Assembly (NCBI GenBank): GCA_964632995.1
Contig: CAZWDL010000036.1
Location: 1 to 57,781, forward strand
Origin: CAZWDL01 sp964632995
Lineage (GTDB): Bacteria; Bacteroidota; Bacteroidia; Chitinophagales; Saprospiraceae
Length of the DNA: 57,781 bases
Direction: 5' to 3'
Within the stretch, counting starts at the first letter, position 1; each line of letters opens with the position of its first letter. Position numbers and translations under genes: made by a program. The notes under the pieces were generated by a model. It saw only the letters and a program-made list of their open reading frames with translations. It had not been told where the DNA came from and ran no database searches. Below, in pieces: positions 1 to 8,212 of the stretch.

Positions 1-52
1 CGTCGAAACGGCTGAGTACACCGCGACCAAGAAGATGATTATCGTAGAATAA
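1..52 (+). CDS. 3' end of a T9SS-secreted protein (partial)
   Basis: Only the last 16 codons and the stop are in the window (frame starting at base 2, stop TAA at 50-52). The peptide ends in KKMIIVE. A short basic-hydrophobic ending of this kind is typical of type A T9SS C-terminal sorting domains, such as those later in the window that end RKMIRIS and TRRIVVME. A strong terminator follows 12 bases later. The rest of the protein lies outside the window, so its function cannot be said. Confidence 0.6.
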   Translation, partial: VETAEYTATKKMIIVE

Positions 53-62
53 TCATTCACCC

Positions 63-110
63 TTGGGAGTGATTCTCTCCATATCTGGGGAGAATCACTC
101 CCATTTTTTT
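63..110 (+). terminator. Rho-independent terminator
   Basis: A near-perfect 16-bp stem pairs 65-80 with 87-102 around the loop ATATCT and is followed by ATTTTTTT. It lies just after the stop of the upstream T9SS cargo and closes that transcript. Bases 111-284 downstream show no convincing gene. Confidence 0.9.
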
Positions 111-284
111 ATATTGAAACTTGTTGAAAGTAAACTAAATTTCATACCTTTCAGGTGCGAAAGGCAAAGCAAGCGTTTCAACCTTAAAAAAGGTAGCCGG
201 GAAATAAGAATCGGACTTCAAAAAGACTACTCAAAAGTCCCTTTTATCATGTCCAGGCGCTAAAAATCAACATAATCCCATGAT

Positions 285-1073
285 ATGAAAAAGCCAGGAA
301 GCATATTCCTTGCCCTATTCCTGTTTATCCCCTGTGTATTCCCCGTGCACGCACAATCTCCTGCTATATTCTCTTCAGACAGAGCCATTGCCTATGGCGC
401 TTCTTTCTCTGTACCCATCCAGGTGAATCAATTCGACAATATTACCGGATTACAATTTATCATATCTTGGGACTCTACCCTGTTGCGTTATAAAGGGGTG
501 GAGCATCCGGCTCTGGATATCCAAACACAAAAACATTTTGGAGCCTCTGCTGCTTCCGCTGGTATTTTACGCTTTTTATGGTTCGAGGAATCCCTGGCGC
601 CGGTAAGCTTGCCGGATGGTTCTACACTCTTTGAAATCAGGTTCGAATGTATCGGTAAAAGTAAGGAAACAACCTCTATTCTTTTCACCGAAGATGATTT
701 AACAAAAATTGAGGTATACGACAAAAAGTACCGCAAGTTGGAGGTGCGATTCAAAGAGGCCTTAGTTTCGATCAAGCCAACACCGGTAAATGAACAAATA
801 GACAATCATAAGAAACCGATTAGCTTTTTAAATACTTACCCCAATCCGTTTTCCAATTCTACGAGTGTGTCGTTTACGCTCGATCAGGATGGGTTGACAT
901 TGTTAAAGTTGTACGATCTTTCCGGAAAAAAAATTCATGAGGAAACCTTTGATTTAAACAGGGGCAACCATAAGATCGCACTTGCTGCCCGGCATTTTCC
1001 CGTACCGGGTATATATGTATGCCGGATTGAATCTTCCGGTGGTAGTATTTCTCAAGAAATTATTTTTAAGTAG
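285..1073 (+). CDS. Secreted single-cohesin protein with T9SS type A sorting domain
   Basis: A 262-residue exported protein. Residues 1-24 are a Sec signal peptide ending VHAQ. Residues about 26-165 resemble a cohesin-like beta-sandwich, with the recurring signature of these domains: a QVNQFDNITGLQF strand, WDSTLLRY, then SLPDGSTLFEIRF. Residues about 178-262 are a type A T9SS C-terminal domain (TYPNPF, LYDLSGKKI, final basic tail), so the mature protein should be released or anchored at the cell surface by T9SS. Cohesins normally bind dockerins, but in Bacteroidota this fold also serves as a general adhesion module, so the ligand is unknown. The next gene starts 33 bases downstream on the same strand and carries five copies of the same domain, so the two probably form an operon. 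Confidence 0.8.
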   Translation: MKKPGSIFLALFLFIPCVFPVHAQSPAIFSSDRAIAYGASFSVPIQVNQFDNITGLQFIISWDSTLLRYKGVEHPALDIQTQKHFGASAASAGILRFLWFEESLAPVSLPDGSTLFEIRFECIGKSKETTSILFTEDDLTKIEVYDKKYRKLEVRFKEALVSIKPTPVNEQIDNHKKPISFLNTYPNPFSNSTSVSFTLDQDGLTLLKLYDLSGKKIHEETFDLNRGNHKIALAARHFPVPGIYVCRIESSGGSISQEIIFK

Positions 1074-1106
1074 TAATATTTACTAATATCCCAAATTCCG
1101 AGCAAG

Positions 1107-4100
1107 ATGGATAGATTGATTAAAAGCCTGGCAATAGGAGTGCTATTGATGAGTTCCCTGCCGTTATTCGCGCAGCCGGTATTCACCGTTAGTCCCCAAA
1201 CCATAGATGTAGATCCGGGACAGGAGTTTTCGGTAGATATCGTAGTCAATAATTTCAATGATATCTTAAGTATGCAGTTTCCCATTATCTGGGATTCGGG
1301 GGTGCTTGAATTTCAAGAGGTGACCAATGTCAATTCGGATGCGGTACCAGGATTAGGGCCCAACCTTTTTGGCTATGTGCCTGATAAACCGGGGAAACTC
1401 ACCCTTTCCTGGTTTGATAATAATCTGGCCGGAATTAGCGTACCAGACGGTACCGTCATTTTCTCTGTAACGTTTCGCGCCCTGACCGACGGCACCACCC
1501 CGGTGGAGATAAAAGATGATCCCGATCTTACGATTGAAGTGATCGATGCCAATGAAAACGAGGTAGGGATGACAACGCAGAATAGCACCGTGACGGTAGG
1601 GGACGGAGGCAGTGGCGGAGCTGTTACCTTCCGGATGTCCCTGAGTGATCACAATATCACGGTAGGGGATGAAGTGTGCATTAGTTTAAATGTAAACAAT
1701 TTTACGGATCTGACCGCCCTGCAGTTCAGCCTGAGCTACGATGCCAGTTTGCTGCAATTTAAGGAGGTCCGCAATGTCAATAGCCTGGTCAGCGGACTGG
1801 ACGGCAGCGCCCTCAGCCAGCCCTCGCCGGGGGTCCTCCGCTTTGATTGGAGCGATGCCAGCGCCAGCACCCTGAGTAACGGGGCTGTGCTGCTCAATAT
1901 TTGCTTTGATGCGCTTGCCAGTGGAACGACAGGTGTCCGCTTTACCAATACGCCGCTGAATATCGCAGTAACCCAGCAGACCGGTGGCGGCTCACAAAAT
2001 CTGGCTTTTGAAACAGATGACAGCAGTATTAATATTTCGGAAAGCGCTGGTGGTAATGGCTTCGAAATGATTATTGGAAGCGCTACCGTCCAACCGGGAG
2101 AATCGGTCTGCCTGCCTGTACGGGTAGCGGATTTTCAGGATATTCTCGGCTTGCAGTTCAGCGTAAATTATGATGCCACGCTGCTGCAGTTTACCGGCGC
2201 CGGTAATTTTAACAATGCCGTAGACGGGCTGGATGCCAATGCCCTGGCCAATCCCTCTCCCGGGAGCATACGTTTTTCCTGGAACGATATTAGTTTTACG
2301 GGGATGGATCTTCCCAATAATGTTATCTTATTTGAGCTTTGTTTTACTGCCAGGACGGCAGGAACAGCCACGGTAGCTTTTTCCAACAATCCGCTAGCCA
2401 TCGAGGTAACCCAGAAGGTAGGATCCGATGGGGAGCAGATTATTGACAGCAGTACGCAAAGCGGGACCGTGGTCATTCAGGGAGATAGCGGCGGCGGCAG
2501 CGGCCCCGGGTTTACCGGATTTGGTCTGTATCTGGAAGATGTTAATGTTCAGAACGGCCAGGAATTCTGCGTTCCGGTGAAGGTGCAGGATTTTACCGAT
2601 ATACTCGGTATGCAGTTTAGTATGGAATACGATCCCAATGCGCTGGAATTGAGCGAGGTGACTGGGTTTGGGCTGGATGGGCTGAGCGCCGGTAGTATCG
2701 GTAATGTTTCTCCGGGCGTTGTGACCGTCTCCTGGTTTGACCCCGATGTAAGCGGTAAAAGCCTGCCTGATGGCACCACACTTTTCGAACTCTGTTTTAT
2801 CGCCCGCGGCAGCAACGGCACTACTACCACCATCAGCTTCGTGGATGTGCCTACGCCTCCCGAATTTATTCAGATTGACGGCAGCGGGGAGCAAGTTATA
2901 AACCATAATTTCCGGAACGGCGTCGTACAGATCGGTGAGGGGAATGGCGGCGGCCCGCCCTTTGAAGGGTTCGGCTTACTGATAGGCGATAAGGTGGTAG
3001 AAAGCGGTGTTAGCTTCTGCGTTCCGGTTACCGTCCAGGACTTTCAGGATATTCTCGGTATGCAGTTCAGCATCAGTTACAATCCGAACCATCTGGAGTT
3101 TCAGTCGGCTCAGAATTTTGGGCTGGATGGCTTGAATTCGGCGGGAGTAGGAGATATCTCCCCCGGCGTTCTGACCGTCTCCTGGTTCGATCCCGACGTG
3201 ACGGGCAAGACCCTTCCCGACGGGGCCGTGCTGATGGAGTTGTGCTTTCTGGCCAAGGCCCCCAATGGGACTACTTCGGTGGTATCCTTGTCTAATAGCC
3301 CAACCCCCATCGAATTTGTACAAAACCAGAACGGTAACGAACAGACTATTGATTACAATTCCAAATCCGGAACCATTACGATCGATGTGGGAGGAGCGCT
3401 GACAATTAGCACCCCGGCAAGTATTACCAATGTATCCTGCTTCGGTGAATCCAGCGGCGCCGTTAATATAAGTGTTCAGGGTGGTTCGGGTGGCTATTCC
3501 TACCTTTGGAGTTACCAGAATGTGACTACTGAGGACCTCACTGGCGTTCCCGCCGGCAACTATTCGGTAACGGTAACGGATAACAGCACTAATGAGACTG
3601 TGTCGGAATCCTTTAGCGTCGGTGGGCCATCAGCACCACTCAGCGCGGATGTTCAGGTGCAGGATGCCGATTGTGGAGCACAAACGAGCCAGGATAACGG
3701 CGCCATCAGTGTGGGCATTACCGGCGGCACGCCTCAGTACACGATTAACTGGTCGGGAAGCCTGCCGGACGGCACGATGCAACAAACCGGTCTTGCTGCC
3801 GGTGAGTATGCCTTCACTATTACCGATGCCCGGGGATGCACCTTCAATTCCGGACCGATCGAGGTTCAGGAGCAGGGAGGCGTAGCCAGCAATTTGTCAC
3901 CGACATATATCGCCCCCGATGCTCCGGGAGCGATCGATCTGACGGTTAGCAGTGGGGATGGCCCCTTTGACTACCAGTGGTCAGGGCCAGCTAATTTCAG
4001 CTCCACACAGGGCGATATTTCCGGCTTAACCAATACCGGTCAGTACTGTGTGACGATTACCGATGCTAACGGCTGCAACACTGTATCCTGTATTGAAATG

Positions 4101-6275
4101 TACGAGGTGCTTCGTTTTGCCGATGTCCTAATTACCAACGCCTGTGCCGGAGACAATAACGGCAGTATTCTGGTGGACATGGCCGGGGGGCGTACTCCCT
4201 TCTCCTACAGCTGGAGCAACGGCGGTTCGACCGGTGTGCAACTGAACAACTTGGCGCCGGGTAATTACAGCCTTACAGTTACCGATGACAAAGGCGACGT
4301 AGTAAGCGGTACCTTTGAGGTCAGCGAATTACCTGCCATCACCATCAATGCCTCCATTGATCCAGTAACCGGAGAAATGAGTAATAATAACGGCGCGGTA
4401 GCCCTCAGCATTTCCGGGGGGCGCCCGGGCTACACCCTCAACTGGGATAACGGGGCTACCGGAACACAGATCAATAATCTGAGCACCGGGCAATACTGCG
4501 TCACGGTTACCGATGCCAACGGCTGTTCGGCTCAGGAATGCTACGATGTGAATTTCCAGGCCATCCCTTTATCGTTTTCAACAACTACGGAGCCTACCTC
4601 CTGTACCGGTGAACCTGACGGACGACTGACCATCAGCATCGAAGGAGGCAACGATCCCTACGTGGTGGCTTTTGAGAATGGCCCGGAAGTGAATAGCAAC
4701 AACGGACAAGTCAGCCGGGCAGACTTGCCAGGCGGTAATGTCCGGTTTACGGTCCGTGACGAAAACGGAACAGTCCTGCAGGGAGAGGCTACCATTCCCG
4801 AACCCGATCCGATCCGGATAGCGGAGGCCATCGTCGTTCATGATACGGAGGCCCCCGGTTGTACGGGGAGTATCCGACTTTCTCTTACCGGCGGCACGCC
4901 CGGATATAGCGTGCTGTGGAATTCCCCGAATACCGGATCACAGATTATCAACCTTTGTGCCGGTCCCTTCATTCCCACGGTAGCGGATGCCAACGGTTGC
5001 ACCAGAACATTTGATGCCATTGAGGTGACTACTTTCTCTATAAGGGGAGATATGACCAATGCTTCCTGTCCCGATGAGCCCAATGGTGCTATTCAACTCA
5101 ACATCTCAGGAGGAAGCACTCCCTATACTTATCGGTGGGCTAATGCTTCCGGAGAGGTTATCTCCACAGATGCCGGGCTGAACGATGTTCTGCCGGGGCA
5201 ATACAAGGTTACCGTGTCCGAAAGCTCGGGAAACAACCTGATCCGCGAATTTACCGTTGGATCCAGCTCCAACCTGGCAGTGGATGTTGAAGTGCTATCC
5301 GATTTTAACGGCTTTGGCGTGAGCTGCCCCGATGCTTCCGATGGCGTGTTGCGCGCACAGGGCGTCAATGGTATCGGCTCCTACATGTACGAGTGGGTCC
5401 GCGATGGCGAAATGATCAGCGTGGATGCAATGCTCTCCAATGCACAGGCGGGTCAGTACGAACTGACTGCCATCGATGAGAGCGGCTGCGTAGTGACGAC
5501 TCAGGTGAATCTACAGGCACCTCCCGATGTGGTGATCAGCCCGAATATCGGCGGGATCAGCTGTCATAGAGGTAACGACGGCCGCATTGAGGCGCGGGCT
5601 GCCGGTGGCGCCGGCTCTACTTTTTACGATTTTAAATGGAATACAGGAGCTACGGGCTCGGAAATACGGAACCTGCGAGCCGGCACTTATACCGTCACCG
5701 TTACGGATGACTACGAATGTCGCACGGTCCGTTCTTTTGAATTGCAGGACCCCGAACCCCTGGAGGTTCTGGTTGAAACCAAACCTGCCAATGAGGGCTG
5801 TAATGGCTCGGCCCGGGCCATCGTGACGGGAGGAACCCGGCCCTACTTCTTTACCTGGAGCACTTCTGCGACAGATTCCATCATCAATAACCTCTGTCCG
5901 GACACCTACTTTGTGGAAGTGGAAGATAGCCGCGGCTGTAAGCCGGAAAATCAAATCCAACTATCCGCACTGGTCAGTGACCGGCGCTTCGCCTGTCTGG
6001 AGGCCAGCAAGGTATTAACCTTGAATGACGATGGCGATAACGAACTCTTCGAAGTCAACTGTATCGAGGAATTTCCCGAAAATCAACTCGAAGTATATAA
6101 TCGTTGGGGACAGATCGTTCACGAAGCAGAAAATTACGACAATACCTGGAGGGGAACCAACGCCGGAGGAGAACGCCTCCCGGAAGGTCCTTACTACTTC
6201 GTGCTTCAGTATATTGATGGCAATGGGGAAAGCCAGCAACTGAAAGGCTCCCTGACAGTGCTACGGGATGACTAA
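1107..6275 (+). CDS. Giant surface protein: five cohesin-like domains, about eleven SprB repeats, gliding-type C-terminus
   Basis: A 1722-residue exported protein. Signal peptide at residues 1-23 (ends LFAQ). Five cohesin-like domains start near residues 24, 171, 317, 467 and 617; each repeats the DILGMQF-type strand and the LPDG loop. From about 765 to 1618 there are some eleven SprB-type repeats, recognisable by GG(T/S)xPYxYxW followed by L.AG.Y.VTVTD. The end (about 1625-1722) is a gliding-motility-associated C-terminal domain (LEVYNRWGQIV, NTWRGTNAGG, LPEGPYYFVL), i.e. a type B T9SS signal. Type B cargos use a PorP/SprF-type partner, and such a gene follows 83 bases downstream. By analogy with SprB of Flavobacterium johnsoniae it is a large adhesin; whether this cell glides is not shown. 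The repeats account for the many antisense ORFs over this gene. Confidence 0.88.
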   Translation: MDRLIKSLAIGVLLMSSLPLFAQPVFTVSPQTIDVDPGQEFSVDIVVNNFNDILSMQFPIIWDSGVLEFQEVTNVNSDAVPGLGPNLFGYVPDKPGKLTLSWFDNNLAGISVPDGTVIFSVTFRALTDGTTPVEIKDDPDLTIEVIDANENEVGMTTQNSTVTVGDGGSGGAVTFRMSLSDHNITVGDEVCISLNVNNFTDLTALQFSLSYDASLLQFKEVRNVNSLVSGLDGSALSQPSPGVLRFDWSDASASTLSNGAVLLNICFDALASGTTGVRFTNTPLNIAVTQQTGGGSQNLAFETDDSSINISESAGGNGFEMIIGSATVQPGESVCLPVRVADFQDILGLQFSVNYDATLLQFTGAGNFNNAVDGLDANALANPSPGSIRFSWNDISFTGMDLPNNVILFELCFTARTAGTATVAFSNNPLAIEVTQKVGSDGEQIIDSSTQSGTVVIQGDSGGGSGPGFTGFGLYLEDVNVQNGQEFCVPVKVQDFTDILGMQFSMEYDPNALELSEVTGFGLDGLSAGSIGNVSPGVVTVSWFDPDVSGKSLPDGTTLFELCFIARGSNGTTTTISFVDVPTPPEFIQIDGSGEQVINHNFRNGVVQIGEGNGGGPPFEGFGLLIGDKVVESGVSFCVPVTVQDFQDILGMQFSISYNPNHLEFQSAQNFGLDGLNSAGVGDISPGVLTVSWFDPDVTGKTLPDGAVLMELCFLAKAPNGTTSVVSLSNSPTPIEFVQNQNGNEQTIDYNSKSGTITIDVGGALTISTPASITNVSCFGESSGAVNISVQGGSGGYSYLWSYQNVTTEDLTGVPAGNYSVTVTDNSTNETVSESFSVGGPSAPLSADVQVQDADCGAQTSQDNGAISVGITGGTPQYTINWSGSLPDGTMQQTGLAAGEYAFTITDARGCTFNSGPIEVQEQGGVASNLSPTYIAPDAPGAIDLTVSSGDGPFDYQWSGPANFSSTQGDISGLTNTGQYCVTITDANGCNTVSCIEMYEVLRFADVLITNACAGDNNGSILVDMAGGRTPFSYSWSNGGSTGVQLNNLAPGNYSLTVTDDKGDVVSGTFEVSELPAITINASIDPVTGEMSNNNGAVALSISGGRPGYTLNWDNGATGTQINNLSTGQYCVTVTDANGCSAQECYDVNFQAIPLSFSTTTEPTSCTGEPDGRLTISIEGGNDPYVVAFENGPEVNSNNGQVSRADLPGGNVRFTVRDENGTVLQGEATIPEPDPIRIAEAIVVHDTEAPGCTGSIRLSLTGGTPGYSVLWNSPNTGSQIINLCAGPFIPTVADANGCTRTFDAIEVTTFSIRGDMTNASCPDEPNGAIQLNISGGSTPYTYRWANASGEVISTDAGLNDVLPGQYKVTVSESSGNNLIREFTVGSSSNLAVDVEVLSDFNGFGVSCPDASDGVLRAQGVNGIGSYMYEWVRDGEMISVDAMLSNAQAGQYELTAIDESGCVVTTQVNLQAPPDVVISPNIGGISCHRGNDGRIEARAAGGAGSTFYDFKWNTGATGSEIRNLRAGTYTVTVTDDYECRTVRSFELQDPEPLEVLVETKPANEGCNGSARAIVTGGTRPYFFTWSTSATDSIINNLCPDTYFVEVEDSRGCKPENQIQLSALVSDRRFACLEASKVLTLNDDGDNELFEVNCIEEFPENQLEVYNRWGQIVHEAENYDNTWRGTNAGGERLPEGPYYFVLQYIDGNGESQQLKGSLTVLRDD

Positions 6276-6285
6276 AAAAGGATGA

Positions 6286-6312
6286 GCGCCCTCTTCGAAG
6301 GGCGCCGTCTCT
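6286..6312 (+). terminator. Hairpin after the SprB-repeat gene, weak terminator
   Basis: GCGCCCT (6286-6292) pairs perfectly with AGGGCGC (6299-6305) around CTTCGA. Only a poor T tract (GTCTCTT) follows, so it may attenuate rather than stop transcription into the porP/sprF-like gene. Confidence 0.5.
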
Positions 6313-6358
6313 TAGAACCTTCAAAATTGTATTTGCATAACCCACAACCGGTTTAAAA

Positions 6359-7276
6359 ATGAAAAAGTTAATTCTACTCATACCTTTCCTCGCCGTCTGC
6401 ACCCTGGCTTCCGCTCAGTATAGGGCCGTTTTTAATCATTATACGATCTCGCCTATTCTGGTCAACCCCTCGGTGGCTGGTTTTTTTGAAGAGCATCAGC
6501 TCCAATTTCACGCCCGCGCACAATGGACCGGCTTTGAGGGAGCTCCGCAAACATTCGGCGCGCAGTACAACGGCCCACTGGGCAATACTTTCGGACTTGG
6601 GGTGGGCGTATTTACCGAAACGGCAGCGCAGCTCAACGAAACCCGGGCCATATTGAACTACGCCTTCCGCTTTAGCATAGGCGATAATATCAAGCTGGGA
6701 ACCGGTTTTTCCACTGAGTACTACCGGCAGACACTGAACAACGAAGTATTGGAGGATAATTTCTTCGATCCGGATGATGAATTAGCTGCCGAAGCTCTCA
6801 ACGGCCGGAATACCCTGGACGCCTCGGTGGGGATTTTCGGGACTTTCAGTGAAAATACTTATGCCGGCTTATCTTTTACCAACCTGGTGGGGGAACGCCT
6901 CGATAATATCTCGAGCCCGGAGGAAAGCCGATCCTTTTTCCAGCATTACACCTTTATGCTCGGTCATCGCTTTGATGTCTCCGACTTCGGGTTTACCATC
7001 GAACCTTCCATGATGATGCGTCAGATTCAGGATGTGCCCTTCATGGTGGATTTCACCGTCATGGCAGGTTTCCTGGAAGATCAACTCATCGGCGGCCTTT
7101 CTTATCGCAACCTGGGATCACTGGGCGTAACCCTGGGCACGCGCCTGTCCAACTTCCGGCTTTACTATACCTACGACACCTCCTTCCAACAAGTGCAGCG
7201 GTATAACAGCGGCACCCACGAGGTCTCCATTGCGCTGAACTTTAAACGCGGCGGTAACAATAACCCTTACCGCTGA
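6359..7276 (+). CDS. PorP/SprF family T9SS outer-membrane protein
   Basis: A 305-residue outer-membrane beta-barrel with an N-terminal signal peptide (about residues 1-19, ends ASAQ). It carries the family hallmarks: YRAVFNHYTISPILVNPSVAGF near the N-terminus, then a WTGFEGAPQTF stretch, repeated amphipathic strands, and a C-terminal VSIALNF strand. SprF of Flavobacterium is required for export of its neighbour SprB, and PorP/SprF proteins generally serve type B cargos. Its place directly behind the SprB-repeat protein fits a dedicated export or anchoring partner. That pairing is an inference from context. A weak hairpin separates the two genes, so partial read-through is likely. Confidence 0.88.
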   Translation: MKKLILLIPFLAVCTLASAQYRAVFNHYTISPILVNPSVAGFFEEHQLQFHARAQWTGFEGAPQTFGAQYNGPLGNTFGLGVGVFTETAAQLNETRAILNYAFRFSIGDNIKLGTGFSTEYYRQTLNNEVLEDNFFDPDDELAAEALNGRNTLDASVGIFGTFSENTYAGLSFTNLVGERLDNISSPEESRSFFQHYTFMLGHRFDVSDFGFTIEPSMMMRQIQDVPFMVDFTVMAGFLEDQLIGGLSYRNLGSLGVTLGTRLSNFRLYYTYDTSFQQVQRYNSGTHEVSIALNFKRGGNNNPYR

Positions 7277-7293
7277 TAAAAACAAAAATAAAT

Positions 7294-7318
7294 TACCCCT
7301 TTAAGGGTATTTTATTTT
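7294..7318 (+). terminator. Probable terminator after the PorP/SprF gene
   Basis: TACCC (7294-7298) pairs with GGGTA (7305-7309), flanked by A-rich bases on the left and TTTTATTTT on the right. The stem is short, but the placement 18 bases after the stop is good. Confidence 0.6.
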
Positions 7319-7332
7319 AAAAAAATAAATAT

Positions 7333-7340
7333 TATATTTG
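7333..7340 (+). promoter_or_regulatory. Candidate Bacteroidota -7 box (TATATTTG)
   Basis: TATATTTG fits the TAnnTTTG consensus exactly and sits 12 bases before an ATG at 7352. No clear -33 TTTG is seen. It could start a transcript of about 320 nt that ends at the terminator at 7631-7665. Confidence 0.4.
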
Positions 7341-7351
7341 TACAAATACAA

Positions 7352-7465
7352 ATGAATTATAATCCTGTATCTGAACATACTCAGTTTTGCTTCATCCCCG
7401 GAGCAAAAGGCCTGCATCTATTGCACGACCCGTCTGCCCTCGCTGCTGCGAGAAATCTCCTCTGA
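7352..7465 (+). CDS. Possible 37-codon ORF in a short transcript
   Basis: ATG at 7352, TGA at 7463-7465, 37 residues starting MNYNPVSEHTQF and ending SALAAARNLL. It has no signal peptide, membrane segment or family resemblance I recognise. The only support is its position 12 bases after an exact -7 box and upstream of a good terminator. It could equally be non-coding RNA or a decayed gene. Its ALAA string resembles a tmRNA tag end, but no tmRNA acceptor stem or T-loop is present, so that reading is rejected. Confidence 0.25.
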   Translation: MNYNPVSEHTQFCFIPGAKGLHLLHDPSALAAARNLL

Positions 7466-7630
7466 GTACTTTTAGCATTATAGGATCAATTCGTTCGTTT
7501 TTCCTCATGACTTAAACGTCAAAACTGGGATTGTGACTAAAGATATTTACGAATATAAGTAAGGCGATTGGATTGTATGTGATTCACAAGAACCGTTTTC
7601 AAGTAACTACTTAAATCGGTTTTTGGGATG

Positions 7631-7665
7631 GCCTCTCTACCTGTTTACGGGGGAGAGGCTTTTTT
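7631..7665 (+). terminator. Rho-independent terminator
   Basis: GCCTCTC (7631-7637) pairs with GAGAGGC (7653-7659), followed by TTTTTT. No recognised gene precedes it on this strand, so it marks the end of an unassigned transcript. A heptamer repeat of the form GRTGCTN (three copies, 7669-7689) follows directly. Confidence 0.7.
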
Positions 7666-7822
7666 CTTGATGCTGGGTGCTTGATGCTCAGTTAATCCGG
7701 GTTAAGCCAGGCGGATCCCCTTCCCATTCCCGATTTCCTCTTTCCCCTTTCTTCTTTCATTTTTGGCACGATATTTTCTTGTATTGTAGTAACCAAAACG
7801 ATACACATTTTCGACTGATTAA

Positions 7823-8025
7823 GAGCCTATCCGAAAACCATCTTTTGGTCTGCAAAGGATCATCTTCGTAAGCTGGCCATACCATTTTTTATTCAAGGTA
7901 GGGGCCCTGCGCCCCATTCTTGAATGTAGCGCTGCTACGAAGTTCAATCCCGCTTTTAGGAAAGCGGGACTTCAGAACCCGAATCTGATCCTTTTCGGCA
8001 TCAAATACGGTTTCCGGATAGGCTC
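7823..8025. mobile_element. MITE-like element, 203 bp, with TAA target duplication
   Basis: The ends are inverted repeats: GAGCCTATCCGAAAACC on the left against GAGCCTATCCGGAAACC read inward from the right, 16 of 17 matching. Weaker inverted similarity extends to about 45 bp inward (shared AAAGGATCA and TTCG blocks). TAA lies on both sides (7820-7822 and 8026-8028), as expected for a 3-bp target duplication. Inside are nested hairpins: 7891-7897 with 7919-7925, 7926-7930 with 7934-7938, and a perfect CCCGCTTT/AAAGCGGG stem at 7949-7968. It has no transposase. TNA-type duplications are known in the IS5 superfamily, but the parent element is not in this window. Confidence 0.6.
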
Positions 8026-8212
8026 TAAGTGGGTGGAAGATCGCTGCTTCGTGTTTTAAGTTTCTCTTTTCGCTAAGGAAAAGGGGATACGGGGCTTTGA
8101 TGCTTCCCCTGCAGACTAATCAAACTGTTCAAACAAAAGGTTTTATACGGAAAACGGGCCTGCTCACAGTTGCCTCGAGCGGAGAGGCCTGAATTATGCT
8201 AATGAAAATACC

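Noticed and set aside
63..263. 66-codon plus-strand frame after the first terminator
   Set aside because: It begins inside the terminator stem, has no domain features, and its composition is AT-rich and not gene-like.
1620..3400. Direct repeats that could be read as a CRISPR array
   Set aside because: They are coding repeats about 450 bp apart (cohesin domains), with no short regular spacers.
7352..7465. Possible tmRNA, because the ORF contains ALAA
   Set aside because: The stop does not follow ALAA and there is no tRNA-like acceptor stem or T-loop at the expected distance.
7941..7975. T-loop-like GTTCAATCCC suggesting a tRNA
   Set aside because: The stem belongs to the internal hairpin of the MITE-like element; no anticodon or acceptor arms fit.
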